Part shown: in pieces, positions 13,173 through 21,546 of the stretch
Layout of the letters: every line of letters starts with the position of its first letter
Numbering within the stretch: the stretch's first letter is position 1
Assembly: GCF_001412085.1 (NCBI RefSeq)
Contig: NZ_LKEV01000002.1
Location: 186,001-250,000 of the forward strand
DNA length: 64,000 nucleotides
Direction: 5' to 3'
DNA from: Corynebacterium lowii
GTDB lineage: Bacteria; Actinomycetota; Actinomycetes; Mycobacteriales; Mycobacteriaceae
Position numbers and translations under genes: made by a program
The notes under the pieces: generated by a model
Told to the model about the DNA's origin: nothing
The model's database searches: none
The model's input: the letters and a program-made list of their open reading frames with translations, nothing else

Positions 13173-14650
13173 TGGTAATCCAGCCCCTCGTAGTGGTGAT
13201 CGCGCTGAGTCATGGCATCGCTGCCGTCCCAGGATTGCATGAACTTCCAGCCCAGCGTGGAGCGCGGCAGATCGTCCCGGTGGAACACCGGGTTCAGCCC
13301 GGCGCGCCGCTGCACGGAGTAATGGCGCAGCATGAGCACGGCCACACCGCTGAGCGGTGCGAGGGCAAAGAGGTTGATGGAGGCCATGATGCCGCTGAAT
13401 ACGTCCGCCAGCGCCCATACCAGGGGCACCGAGCCGATGGCGCCGCCAAAGACGCACAAGGCCACCAGCACGCGGAAGGCCGTCAGCCAGCGTTTGCTGC
13501 GCTGTTTACCCGCCAGGTATTCGATATTCGATTCACCGTAATAGTAATTGCCGATGATCGAGGAATAGGCCAGGAAGATAATGATGACGGTGAGGAAGTG
13601 AATACCCCACTGTCCTACGGAAGCCGCCAGGGCGTGCTGGGTGATTTCCATGCCCTCGGAACCGTTGAGGTCCTGGCCGGCCAGCAAAATAATAAAGGCC
13701 GTCATGGAACAGACCACCAGGGTGTCAAAGTACACCCCGAGGGTTTGGATAAGCCCCTGCTTCACCGGGTGAGATACCGAGGCCGTGGCCGCCGCGTTCG
13801 GCACCGAACCCATGCCCGCCTCATTGGAAAACAGGCCACGCCGTACGCCCTGCATAAACACCGTGACCAATGCGGCCCCGGCGAACTCCCGGATACCAAA
13901 GGCGTGCGCCACGATGTCCACCACCATGCCCGGAACCTTGTCAATGTTCAGCGCAATCACGATAAAAGCCAAAACGATATACAGCACCGCCATAACCGGA
14001 ACCACGGTTTGAGTAAAGGAGGCAATGCGCTGGACTCCGCCGAAAACGATAGCCAGCGTGAGCACCGCCAGCACCACCCCGATGAGCGCGTTAGCGGACG
14101 AACCCTCCAGGTTGAGGGAGGTGGATACCGCCGTGCTAATGGAATTGGACTGCACCGCGTTAAAAACAAAACCGTAGGTCACGCAAATCACCACGGCGAA
14201 AAGCACGGCCAGGGGCTTCCAGCCCAGGGCGCGCGCCATGTAATAGGCCGGGCCACCACGATAAGAGTCCTTATCGCGCACCTTGTACACCTGGGCCACC
14301 GTGGACTCGATAAAGGAAGTAGCGCCACCGATAATCGCCAGGCACCACATCCAGAACACCGCGCCCGGCCCGCCCACGGCAATAGCCAGCGCCACGCCCG
14401 CCACGTTGCCGGTGCCCACTCTCGACGCCGCCGACATCGTAAAGGCCTTGAAGGCGGAGATGCCCTGAGTGCCCTCGGAAATATCCGAGGGCTTTTCCAC
14501 CACGGAACGGAACATATCCGGCAAGAAGCGAATCTGCACCAGGGCCGTGCGGAAGCAGTACGCCAGGCCGGAAATCACCAGAACAGGTACGACCCACCAC
14601 TTCCAAAACTCGGTATTAAATGCCTCCACGGCACCAACCAGAAAATCCAT
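13160..14650 (-). CDS. Alanine/glycine:cation symporter family protein
   Basis: Member of the AGCS family of sodium- or proton-coupled amino acid symporters, 496 residues with about 10-11 membrane segments. Family-typical stretches include [28 protein letters not shown] and [11 protein letters not shown] near the N-terminus, and [19 protein letters not shown] near residue 280. Start taken as ATG ([11 protein letters not shown]); a TTG two codons upstream is possible. Substrate is inferred from the family only. It is the gene upstream of acylphosphatase and overlaps it slightly. Confidence 0.9.
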   Translation of the reverse strand: MDFLVGAVEAFNTEFWKWWVVPVLVISGLAYCFRTALVQIRFLPDMFRSVVEKPSDISEGTQGISAFKAFTMSAASRVGTGNVAGVALAIAVGGPGAVFWMWCLAIIGGATSFIESTVAQVYKVRDKDSYRGGPAYYMARALGWKPLAVLFAVVICVTYGFVFNAVQSNSISTAVSTSLNLEGSSANALIGVVLAVLTLAIVFGGVQRIASFTQTVVPVMAVLYIVLAFIVIALNIDKVPGMVVDIVAHAFGIREFAGAALVTVFMQGVRRGLFSNEAGMGSVPNAAATASVSHPVKQGLIQTLGVYFDTLVVCSMTAFIILLAGQDLNGSEGMEITQHALAASVGQWGIHFLTVIIIFLAYSSIIGNYYYGESNIEYLAGKQRSKRWLTAFRVLVALCVFGGAIGSVPLVWALADVFSGIMASINLFALAPLSGVAVLMLRHYSVQRRAGLNPVFHRDDLPRSTLGWKFMQSWDGSDAMTQRDHHYEGLDYQWHK

Positions 14651-14693
14651 GCGCAAAAGATTACCGTTTCCCGGCAGTATCTACTAACGCTGG

Positions 14694-14768
14694 CTAATAA
14701 CGCCGCTGGCAATGCGGACAGTAATGGCTGACCTGCTCAGTCATAAATCCGCGAGCGGTGCCCCGCCT
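14694..14768 (-). pseudogene. Remnant of a second mutM 3' end (zinc-finger tail)
   Basis: An open stretch of 24 codons bounded by in-frame stops reads RRGTARGFMTEQVSHYCPHCQRRY. This aligns with the end of the intact MutM 290 bp away (GTAMVREDFMNRGSHYCPHCQRRY). The last 36 bases (14694-14729) match 14984-15019 with one mismatch, while the upstream part is related but diverged. No start or RBS is visible, so this is a gene fragment. It could be a displaced original mutM end left by an integration, or the scar of a recombination with foreign mutM. Confidence 0.75.
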
Positions 14769-14799
14769 CTACGACGAAGACGCTGCGGCCAAGAAAAAT

Positions 14800-14970
14800 C
14801 TACTCAATCCACGCCAGCGCATCGGGGTTAGGCGTATCGTCTAACCCTAACTGCTCGCGCACCTCCCTATCGCTGAGCGGGGTTACTCTTCCCTCTCGGA
14901 GGGCGGCAACACGATCTAGAACCAAACGCTCATACTGTTCACGTTCGCGTGCACTCCCCATAGGCTGCAT
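14800..14970 (-). CDS. Small ORF of unknown function between duplicated mutM ends
   Basis: A 56-codon frame (begins MQPMGSAREREQYERL, ends NPDALAWIE) sits 13 bp after the mutM stop and before the mutM remnant. It is charged and probably helical, with the piece ALREGRVTPLSDREVREQLG, which has the flavour of C-terminal halves of small antitoxins. That resemblance is an impression, not an identification, and no toxin-sized partner is next to it. No strong ribosome binding site is visible. Its position exactly inside the duplicated segment suggests it came with the duplication. Confidence 0.45.
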   Translation of the reverse strand: MQPMGSAREREQYERLVLDRVAALREGRVTPLSDREVREQLGLDDTPNPDALAWIE

Positions 14971-14983
14971 AGTACAGAACTCA

Positions 14984-15820
14984 CTAATAACGCCGCTGGC
15001 AATGCGGGCAGTAATGGCTACCGCGGTTCATAAAGTCCTCCCGCACCATCGCCGTGCCGCAGCGCGAGCAAGGCTGCCCTTGCCTGCCATAGGCATGCAG
15101 GCTCACATCAAAATAGCCCGATTCTCCATTGACGTTCACGTAAAGGGAATCAAAAGAGGTACCGCCCTGTTCCAGGGCCTTTTCCATCACCCGACGCCCC
15201 GCCAACAGCAGTTCCTCCAGCCGGGCCTGGCTGATCCGCGCGGCGTTTTGCCTGCCGTGCAGGCGGGTGGCCCAGAGCATTTCATCGGCGTAGATATTGC
15301 CAATGCCGGAGATGACCTCCTGATTGAGCAGTACTCTTTTGATCTCCGTGGAACGGGACTTCATGCGCCGGGCCAAAGCTGGAATATCCAGGCACGGGTC
15401 CAGGAGGTCTGGTGCAATATGGGCTACCGGAAGCGGAATACCACGCTCGTCTGCCGTGGTGGCTCGCCAATAACCAAAGGTGCGTTGGTCAATAAAGTGC
15501 AGCCACTTCCCGCTGGAAAGCCGAGCGCTAGCGCGCAGGTGCGGGTGTGGCTCGGGGTGATCCTTGATGAGCATTTGCCCACTCATGCCCAGATGTACGA
15601 GGAGGTGCTGTGGGGTATCGGTGCTCAGCCACAGAAACTTTCCACGGCGGTGCGCCCCAGTGAGTCGAACCCCCTCCAGGAGGTTTTCGATCTCTGCTCC
15701 CCCGCCCGGCTGGTTCCGCGCCGCGCGCGGGTGCCACACCTGTACGTGGTTGAGGTTATGGCCCACCACGTGGGTTTCGAGGCCCCGGCGCACCACCTCG
15801 ACCTCGGGGAGTTCAGGCAT
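14984..15820 (-). CDS. mutM: Formamidopyrimidine-DNA glycosylase MutM (Fpg)
   Basis: Base-excision repair enzyme removing oxidised purines such as 8-oxoguanine, 278 residues. The mature N-terminus PELPEVEVVRRGLE carries the catalytic proline. The helix-two-turn-helix stretch SGIGNIYADEMLW and the C-terminal zinc finger (CSRCG ... CPHCQ) are complete. The start MPELPEVE is fixed by the required proline 2; an upstream in-frame extension is ignored. It overlaps the rnc 3' end by 8 bp, consistent with the operon YceD-rnc-mutM. Its 3' end is duplicated 290 bp downstream. Confidence 0.96.
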   Translation of the reverse strand: MPELPEVEVVRRGLETHVVGHNLNHVQVWHPRAARNQPGGGAEIENLLEGVRLTGAHRRGKFLWLSTDTPQHLLVHLGMSGQMLIKDHPEPHPHLRASARLSSGKWLHFIDQRTFGYWRATTADERGIPLPVAHIAPDLLDPCLDIPALARRMKSRSTEIKRVLLNQEVISGIGNIYADEMLWATRLHGRQNAARISQARLEELLLAGRRVMEKALEQGGTSFDSLYVNVNGESGYFDVSLHAYGRQGQPCSRCGTAMVREDFMNRGSHYCPHCQRRY

Positions 15821-16616
15821 GAGTGCTTTCCACTTCGGGGGAGGCCGCCTCCCCGACCTCAATGCTCACAGTGGCGCGCACCTGTGGATCGGAGAGAGCC
15901 AAGCACGCCCGGTGCGCGGCTTCTTGCTCCGCCACCTTCTTATTTTGCCCGGTGCCAGAACCAATCGCGTGTCCGTTGACCGCCGCGGTGGCGCTGAAAA
16001 GCAGATCGTGTTCCGGGCCGGTGGACGTGGCCTCGTACACCGCCATCGGCAGTTTGAGTTCTGCCAGGCGCTCTTGAAGCACCGTTTTCCAATCCTCGTG
16101 GCGGCCCTTAGCCGTGGCGGTGTCGATCTTGTGGCCAAAGAGCCGCAGGATAACCTCGCGCGCCACCTCAAAGCCGTGCTCGCGGTAGATCACGCCGAGG
16201 ATGGCCTCCGTGGCGTCGGCAAGTATCGACTCCTTCTTCCGCCCCCCGGTAGCCAATTCCCCCTTGCCCAGCAAGAGGTGGTCACCCAGGTGAATATCTC
16301 GCGCAATATCCGCACAGCCGTAGCGGGAAACAATACCCGCCCGCATCTTGGATATTTCCGATTCCGGGCTGGTGGGATACTGCATATAAAGCTGCGTGGC
16401 CACCGAAAGACCCAAAACGGCATCACCCAAGAACTCCAGGCGCTCGTTATTAGGGAGCATGCCATTTTCATTGGCAAAGGAACGGTGAGTCAGAGCCAGG
16501 CGCAGGCCCTCGTCGCTGATCTCCACCCCGAGGCGTTCCAGAAGCGGGCGGTGGTCGATAGCTCCGAAGGCGGCGTCGAGAGCTTCCTGCCCGCTCAAAC
16601 GATTCTTCTTGCTCAC
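15813..16616 (-). CDS. rnc: Ribonuclease III
   Basis: Double-strand-specific endoribonuclease for rRNA and mRNA processing, 267 residues. The catalytic signature NERLEFLGDAVLG lies near residue 57, further acidic residues follow in ILADATEAILG, and a C-terminal double-stranded RNA-binding domain ends with KVAEQEAAHRACLAL. The GTG start is chosen because GGAGAAG sits 5 bases upstream; it overlaps the stop of the YceD gene as GTGA. Dimeric cytoplasmic enzyme by family knowledge. Confidence 0.96.
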   Translation of the reverse strand: MSKKNRLSGQEALDAAFGAIDHRPLLERLGVEISDEGLRLALTHRSFANENGMLPNNERLEFLGDAVLGLSVATQLYMQYPTSPESEISKMRAGIVSRYGCADIARDIHLGDHLLLGKGELATGGRKKESILADATEAILGVIYREHGFEVAREVILRLFGHKIDTATAKGRHEDWKTVLQERLAELKLPMAVYEATSTGPEHDLLFSATAAVNGHAIGSGTGQNKKVAEQEAAHRACLALSDPQVRATVSIEVGEAASPEVESTHA

Positions 16617-17143
16617 AAGAACTTCTCCAACCCAGCCCAACGCGGATCGGGCAGAGAATCCTCGTCCTCCCCCGATACGCCGTCGGGAGCGGGTGCGGCC
16701 TGTTCATCTTGGGCGCACCCCTCCGGGCACGTGGGATTAAAAGGCAGGGTGAGCCCCACCTCATCGGTCACCGCTTGAAGGATATTAACCTGATCGTCCT
16801 CGATCTGCGGGGTATCGTCCTCTTCATCCTCCTCACCGCTGAGGTCGGTGATGAAGTCCTCGGAACCCGCAAATACCTGGCTGATGTGGAAGTTTCCCTC
16901 CTGGTGAATATCGGCCAGGCAGCGCACGCATTGCCCGCGCAGCATTGCGTGAATATCCGCGTCCACGAGGATTCCGCTGCCCAGCGGAGTCACCATCGCC
17001 TCCACCGTGACCTGCTCGCCCTCGGGAATAGCGATCATGGCGGCGCCGATACGCTGCGGCGATGGCCCGGTGAGGCTGCGTCGCTCGGCAGTGGCCGCAG
17101 AGTGCATGAGGCCCGAAACATCAAAAATAAATGGTGAGTTCAT
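16613..17143 (-). CDS. YceD family (DUF177) metal-binding protein
   Basis: A 176-residue protein of the YceD/DUF177 family, often linked to ribosome or rRNA biogenesis. It shows the N-terminal FIFDVSGL, the cysteine pair in LRGQCVRCLADI (about 90-100), an acidic stretch (EEDEEDD) and a second pair CPEGC near 140. In many bacteria rpmF follows this gene; here rnc does, translationally coupled by a GTGA overlap. The order SepIVA-YceD-rnc-fpg matches Mycobacterium tuberculosis Rv2927c-Rv2924c as I recall it. Confidence 0.88.
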   Translation of the reverse strand: MNSPFIFDVSGLMHSAATAERRSLTGPSPQRIGAAMIAIPEGEQVTVEAMVTPLGSGILVDADIHAMLRGQCVRCLADIHQEGNFHISQVFAGSEDFITDLSGEEDEEDDTPQIEDDQVNILQAVTDEVGLTLPFNPTCPEGCAQDEQAAPAPDGVSGEDEDSLPDPRWAGLEKFL

Positions 17144-17170
17144 AGCACCGGCAAGCCTACCCCTGTGCTG

Positions 17171-17902
17171 CTAATCCTCGTAGCCGTAGGGTTCGCGCTG
17201 TTCCCGGCTCGCGCCAGCGGCCCCCGCACCCCGGCGCAGGGCGGCGCGATCGCGCGAAACGGTACGCAGCACCCCGGAAAGGGTCTCCTCGAAGTCCGCG
17301 AGTTTGCCGTCCACAAACTGATCGCATTCGCTGCGCAGCTTCTTGGAATCGGCATGCGCGGCGTCCACCACGCGGTGAGCCTCCTCGTTGGCGCGGCGCA
17401 CCACCTCGGACTCGGAGACCAAACGATTCTGTTCCGCCAGGCCCTCGTCCACGCTGCGCTGGTAGGAATCGTTGCCGTCCGCGATCAGTCGATCGGCCTC
17501 GGACTGCGCCCTCGCCAACGTGTCCTCGGCCTCCTGGCGCGCCCGCGTCACCGTCTGGTGAGCGTCGTCCTCGGCTCGGGCCACCACGGAGGTGGCGCGG
17601 TGCTGGGCATCGGCTACCATCTCCCCGGCCTCGCGCTGTGCACTATCGACGATCTCCGTGGCCTGCGCGTCCGCGTCCGCCACGATGGTGCTGGCGCGTT
17701 CCTCCGCCCCACGCAGAATCTCATCCTGCTTATCCAGGACGTCCTGCGCATCATCAATCTCAATGGGGAGGGCATTGCGAAGATCGTCGAGGAGGGCAAG
17801 CACGTCGTTGCGAGGAACCATGCAGTTAGAGGTCATCGGCACGCCGTATGCCTGCTCCACTGTTTGGACCAGTTCATCCAGGGCTTCGAATACGCGGTAC
17901 AT
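17171..17902 (-). CDS. sepIVA: SepIVA-like DivIVA-domain cell division protein
   Basis: A 243-residue, almost entirely coiled-coil protein rich in Ala/Glu/Asp/Arg (for example EEILRG..., ADAQATEIVDSAQREAGEMV), with a short N-terminal module MYRVFEALDELVQTVEQAYGVPMTSNCMVPRNDV resembling DivIVA-type membrane-targeting ends. In mycobacteria the orthologue, placed just before the YceD gene and rnc, is SepIVA, needed for septation and envelope growth. Identification rests on this synteny and the coiled-coil architecture. It may head the YceD-rnc-mutM transcription unit. Confidence 0.82.
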   Translation of the reverse strand: MYRVFEALDELVQTVEQAYGVPMTSNCMVPRNDVLALLDDLRNALPIEIDDAQDVLDKQDEILRGAEERASTIVADADAQATEIVDSAQREAGEMVADAQHRATSVVARAEDDAHQTVTRARQEAEDTLARAQSEADRLIADGNDSYQRSVDEGLAEQNRLVSESEVVRRANEEAHRVVDAAHADSKKLRSECDQFVDGKLADFEETLSGVLRTVSRDRAALRRGAGAAGASREQREPYGYED

Positions 17903-17961
17903 GGGGAAAATGTTACCTGTTCCCCCACGCGCACATCATTAGGCCAGGTCAGAAGTCCAGG

Positions 17962-19488
17962 TCAGCGATAACCCCGGCGCATATCATCCACGATGAAGGG
18001 CCTATCGAGGGTGGAGGGCTCCATATCCTGCGGCTGATTATCCGCCCCAAACACGCGGGCGGCCGCCAGAGTCTCCTCACTGACAAAGCGCAGCGGCGGC
18101 GTATCCGGCGGTAGGCTCAGCGACTCCCCCTCCGGGGCGCATAGGTGAAAACCCCAATCGCCAAAGGTGGGGACCATCACGTGATAAGGCACCACCTCCC
18201 CGCAGCCCGCGGATTCCAAGGTGGCTCGCACCCTCCAAAAAACATCCGGGGTGGAATAAGCCGAGGATGCCTGCACCGTCATGCGCCCTTGCGGGGATAA
18301 TACGGAACGCGCAAGGGTATAAAACTCCTCGGAATATAACCGCGCCATCGTCTCATTATCGGGGTCGGGAAGATCAATAATCACCGCATCAAAGCGCGTG
18401 CCATCGCCGCCCTTGCGCAGCCAGGTAAAAGCATCGTCTACGATGAGCTGCACGTTATCCCCCTCCAAGGCCCCGCCGTTATCCTCCCGCAGCACCGTAT
18501 TGGCTACCTCAATCACCTCGGGGTCAAGCTCCACCTGCACAATCTGGGCTTCCATCGCGCTTAATTCCTTAGCTGCCAGACCATCGCCACCGCCAATCAC
18601 CAATACCCTTTCCCCTTTATTCCGCAACGCCGGATACACCAGGGATTCTGTATAGCGGTACTCATCCCGCGTGGAATATTGCAGGCCACCATTCAAATAC
18701 AAACGGCGATCCTTCCCCCGTTGCGTCACCACAATGTCCTGATATTGCGACTGGTGCGCATATACCACAGGATCGGCATAGAGCTGCTGGCGCGCCGTCA
18801 CCACCCAGGATGGAGAAAGGAAAAGCAGCGTTACTATCAAGGCAATTCCCGCTACCAATCCCGAGCTTGCCACCCACATTCGACGCCGCGAAAGCCGCGA
18901 ACGCAGCACCACGCAGGCCAGGAATAACGCCGCCACCAGATTCAATAATCCTGCGGCGGCGGTGCCCCGGATGAGGCCGAATAAAGGCAGCAATAAAAAG
19001 GGCCAGGCCAGCCCACCCAACAACGCACCCACATAATCGGCAGCATTGAGCGTGGCGACGACCCTCCCCGCACCCCGCGCATCCACCAACTGCCCCTGCT
19101 GAACCAAGGTGAGCAGGAGGGGTAACTCCGCGCCCACCAACATTCCCAGCACCGCCGTGGCCAATACCAGGGCCACCACGGATTGCCCGATCACGGCAAA
19201 GACGGCATAGAGCGCCATAGCGGAAAAGCCACCCACGATTCCCAGCACGGCCTCCACGGCAAGGAAAGATTCCGCAGGCCAGCGCAGCAATGGGCGCACC
19301 AGCACCGCGCCCACGCCCAGGGCCGCCACGTATCCGGCCACGATGAGGGAGGTCTCCACGATGCCGCCGCCCCCGGTGGAGGTGGCTAGGGAGATAAGAG
19401 CGAGCTCATAAACCAGCCCACAGGCCGCACAGATCGCCACCGAGACGAGGAGGAGAAACCTCCACCAGCGTTGTCCGCTACCTCTCAT
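17962..19488 (-). CDS. Membrane-anchored spermidine synthase-like protein
   Basis: A 508-residue protein with about seven membrane segments (residues 10-220) fused to a cytoplasmic aminopropyltransferase-like domain. The SAM-type fold motifs are VLVIGGGDGLAAKEL (about 290), VELDPEVIEVA and the acidic loop VIIDLPDPDN, with the upstream DIVVTQ strand. It is the last gene of the DUF4178-DUF2617-DUF4247-DUF350-SpeE cluster and overlaps DUF350 by 4 bp. The mycobacterial counterpart is Rv2601 (SpeE). Whether it makes polyamines or modifies something at the membrane is unknown. Confidence 0.88.
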   Translation of the reverse strand: MRGSGQRWWRFLLLVSVAICAACGLVYELALISLATSTGGGGIVETSLIVAGYVAALGVGAVLVRPLLRWPAESFLAVEAVLGIVGGFSAMALYAVFAVIGQSVVALVLATAVLGMLVGAELPLLLTLVQQGQLVDARGAGRVVATLNAADYVGALLGGLAWPFLLLPLFGLIRGTAAAGLLNLVAALFLACVVLRSRLSRRRMWVASSGLVAGIALIVTLLFLSPSWVVTARQQLYADPVVYAHQSQYQDIVVTQRGKDRRLYLNGGLQYSTRDEYRYTESLVYPALRNKGERVLVIGGGDGLAAKELSAMEAQIVQVELDPEVIEVANTVLREDNGGALEGDNVQLIVDDAFTWLRKGGDGTRFDAVIIDLPDPDNETMARLYSEEFYTLARSVLSPQGRMTVQASSAYSTPDVFWRVRATLESAGCGEVVPYHVMVPTFGDWGFHLCAPEGESLSLPPDTPPLRFVSEETLAAARVFGADNQPQDMEPSTLDRPFIVDDMRRGYR

Positions 19489-19901
19489 GACATGCAGGCG
19501 GCGTTAATGGCGGCCACCACGATAAGCGCAATGGCTATGACCACCGCCCCCGAACGCAGCCGAGCATCCTCCACCACATCCCTGATTCTGGTAGGAATCA
19601 GCACCTCCATCATCACCAAGGAGAATGCCTGAAGCAGCAAACCCACCCCGGCATAGGCCGCCGTGGTGAGCAGACCCGGCAGTAACTCCGCCGGTGAATG
19701 ATAAATGGCAGAGCAGATGATAATTCCCAGGGAAATCTGCTGTGCCGCCGCCAGCACGGCGGCATTAGGAAGATGATGGGCAAAAACCAGGCGCACCAAT
19801 TTTCCGGGAGTGAGCACATCGAGGATGAGGAAGCCCACCAGAAGAATCAGCGCGGAAAGCGCAAAGTAGGACACAGTACCTATGAGGGAACTGGGCAACA
19901 T
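19485..19901 (-). CDS. DUF350 family membrane protein
   Basis: A 138-residue protein with four hydrophobic segments (starting FALSALILLVGFLIL, ending AIALIVVAAINAA) and almost no soluble part, the layout of DUF350. The conserved look is two paired hairpins with Tyr/Gly-rich turns (AAYAGVGLLLQAF). Function unknown. It overlaps the SpeE-like gene by an ATGA junction and follows the DUF4247 gene by 12 bp, so it probably forms a complex or functional unit with that membrane-anchored enzyme. Confidence 0.82.
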   Translation of the reverse strand: MLPSSLIGTVSYFALSALILLVGFLILDVLTPGKLVRLVFAHHLPNAAVLAAAQQISLGIIICSAIYHSPAELLPGLLTTAAYAGVGLLLQAFSLVMMEVLIPTRIRDVVEDARLRSGAVVIAIALIVVAAINAACMS

Positions 19902-19913
19902 GGCATCGCCTTT

Positions 19914-20342
19914 CTATTTCACCGAACCAGCACCGGAACCCGAACCCGAGGAGCCACCGGAGGAACTACTAGGAGAGGCGGGGCGGAAACCGGGGCCTAA
20001 GTAGATGAAGGAACCACCGTTAACGCGGTTCAAATCTTCCAGATTTATCCGGCACTCCTCCCCCTGCCCGGATATTTCCACCAGGTTATGCTCATAGCGC
20101 AGATACACCGAACCCGTGCTTTGATCCGTGGCCCGCGATTGGGCTGGTTTTATCTTCTGCTCTATTTCATCGGCAACCTCCTCCGGGGTGCCCTGACAGT
20201 AGAACGTATCCCCCGCAGCGCGCTCATAGTTCTTGGGTATCCCGGAGGCAACGGAGCTATCTTGGTTGCTCATAAATATAAAAGCCACCGCGGCTAAGAG
20301 CAGGCAGCACAGCGAGGCAAAGTAATAGGAAGAGGACTTCAT
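19914..20342 (-). CDS. DUF4247 family membrane-anchored protein
   Basis: A 142-residue protein with an N-terminal membrane anchor (ASLCCLLLAAVAFIFM, about 8-23), an extracytoplasmic domain of about 90 residues (IPKNYERAAGDTFYCQGTPEEVADEI...) with two cysteines, and a Ser/Gly-rich tail. The start MKSSSYYFASL is chosen because it begins just before the hydrophobic segment and overlaps the DUF2617 stop as ATGA. Membership in DUF4247 is inferred from size, topology and its place between DUF2617 and DUF350, as in Rv2597-Rv2601. Confidence 0.75.
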   Translation of the reverse strand: MKSSSYYFASLCCLLLAAVAFIFMSNQDSSVASGIPKNYERAAGDTFYCQGTPEEVADEIEQKIKPAQSRATDQSTGSVYLRYEHNLVEISGQGEECRINLEDLNRVNGGSFIYLGPGFRPASPSSSSGGSSGSGSGAGSVK

Positions 20343-20842
20343 AGCCGCACCTTGCTGCGCGTTCCCACGATGGTGCTCTGGCCGGGATAGCAGTGGCGGG
20401 TTTCCCATCGCACCCCGTGCTTGGTCCATTCGGCGCGCACAGCCGTGAGGTGATAGGGGCCTATGCCGGGAAATCGCACCACCAACCACGATTCCTGCGC
20501 CACCAGGGCAGCGGCGGCCTCGAAATCATCGTGCTGGAATATCCACGTGTGCAGGCTGTATCCCTCCCGCGTGTACGCCTCCGGCAGCGGGCGGATACCG
20601 CGCGGGGCCGTCGTGGAAATCTCCTCGCGCACTAGCAACGCCTCCGCCCCAGAAGCACGATTCGAGCCATGCAGGCTCACCACGTGGGAGGCTCCTAATA
20701 CGGCCAGGTGCAGGCGGTATTCCCCACGGCTCAACCATTGTTCCGCAAGAAGATCCTGCGGCAGGGGGCCGTCGATACGCAAAGCTAAGTCCTCCGCGCG
20801 CACATCGGTGGGTTCCACCTGTGCCTCTAGCACCCCGGTCAT
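20339..20842 (-). CDS. DUF2617 family protein
   Basis: A 167-residue soluble protein without signal peptide or membrane segment, beginning MTGVLEAQVEPTDVRAEDLAL. The middle part (YRLHLAVLGASHVVSLH) and C-terminal WLVVRFPGIGPYHLTAV are consistent with DUF2617, a family known essentially only from this cluster. It overlaps both neighbours by 4 bp (ATGA), implying strict co-translation with DUF4178 and DUF4247. Catalytic residues cannot be proposed. Confidence 0.75.
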   Translation of the reverse strand: MTGVLEAQVEPTDVRAEDLALRIDGPLPQDLLAEQWLSRGEYRLHLAVLGASHVVSLHGSNRASGAEALLVREEISTTAPRGIRPLPEAYTREGYSLHTWIFQHDDFEAAAALVAQESWLVVRFPGIGPYHLTAVRAEWTKHGVRWETRHCYPGQSTIVGTRSKVRL

Positions 20843-21450
20843 GATCGGGGTGCGGGATAGACGGTGATTTCTCCCGGTGTGATGGCCTCCCCGAGCGACG
20901 TCTCCCAGGAGCCCTCCCCAAAGCGCTCTAACCCCAAAAGCCTCGATCCCGAAGCATCGGCGTAGTCATAGAACTCCACGCTTCCCGATTCCGGTAGCCC
21001 CGTGGTGCCCTCGCTGCTGAATTGAGCTATGCCGCTTTCCTGATATACGTAATCCACATCCGCCACGGTGTGCTGCTGATCCGGCTGCAAGGAAAGGTCC
21101 TCACGGGTATTCCACCAGGAGATTTTTAGTTGGCCCTCGTCAATCTCCACCGAGAGCCATTCGCTGCTCTTCCCGCCATCGAGCAGGTGCTCATGCCACA
21201 CGTAGTACCCCTGGCGCACGGTGATCGTTCCGCGCACCACATAATCCACGCCGCCACGAGCCACGATCGCCCCCGGCCCCAGATTTTGGGGGCCAAAGGT
21301 GCGGTCATCCTGCGCCACGGTATCCGCGAAGGGATCGCGGCGCTCACCCACAGTGGAGCGCTGATTTTTCTCCGATCGCTTCCACCCCTGGTAAGCAAAG
21401 TACACCGCCAAAATAAGCAGGGCGATAATGATTATGAGCCATACATTCAT
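20839..21450 (-). CDS. DUF4178 domain membrane-anchored protein
   Basis: A 203-residue protein: one N-terminal membrane helix (MNVWLIIIIALLILAVYFAYQGW), then a beta-rich cytoplasmic or external domain with LGPGAIVARGGVDYVVRGTI and a Trp-rich core (YYVWHEHLLDGG, WLSVEID, WWNTRED), typical of DUF4178. The ATG start has an ideal AGGAG five bases upstream. It is the first gene of the five-gene unit that ends with the SpeE-like enzyme. A hairpin separates it from the preceding DUF6114 gene. Confidence 0.8.
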   Translation of the reverse strand: MNVWLIIIIALLILAVYFAYQGWKRSEKNQRSTVGERRDPFADTVAQDDRTFGPQNLGPGAIVARGGVDYVVRGTITVRQGYYVWHEHLLDGGKSSEWLSVEIDEGQLKISWWNTREDLSLQPDQQHTVADVDYVYQESGIAQFSSEGTTGLPESGSVEFYDYADASGSRLLGLERFGEGSWETSLGEAITPGEITVYPAPRS

Positions 21451-21482
21451 AACTACTCCTGCTGCGTCGTAGACCACATGCT

Positions 21483-21513
21483 GCTGCCCCAGCCTAACGA
21501 AGGCTGGGGCAGC
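21483..21513 (-). terminator. Hairpin between DUF6114 and DUF4178 genes
   Basis: A perfect 12-bp stem (GCTGCCCCAGCC with GGCTGGGGCAGC, 7-base loop) lies 34 bp after the DUF6114 stop. It would end that transcript or attenuate readthrough into the DUF4178 operon. A T tract is missing on the minus strand, so termination efficiency is uncertain. Confidence 0.55.
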
Positions 21514-21546
21514 GCGCTCTTCCTATTTCAATCTCTAGCCTCAAGA

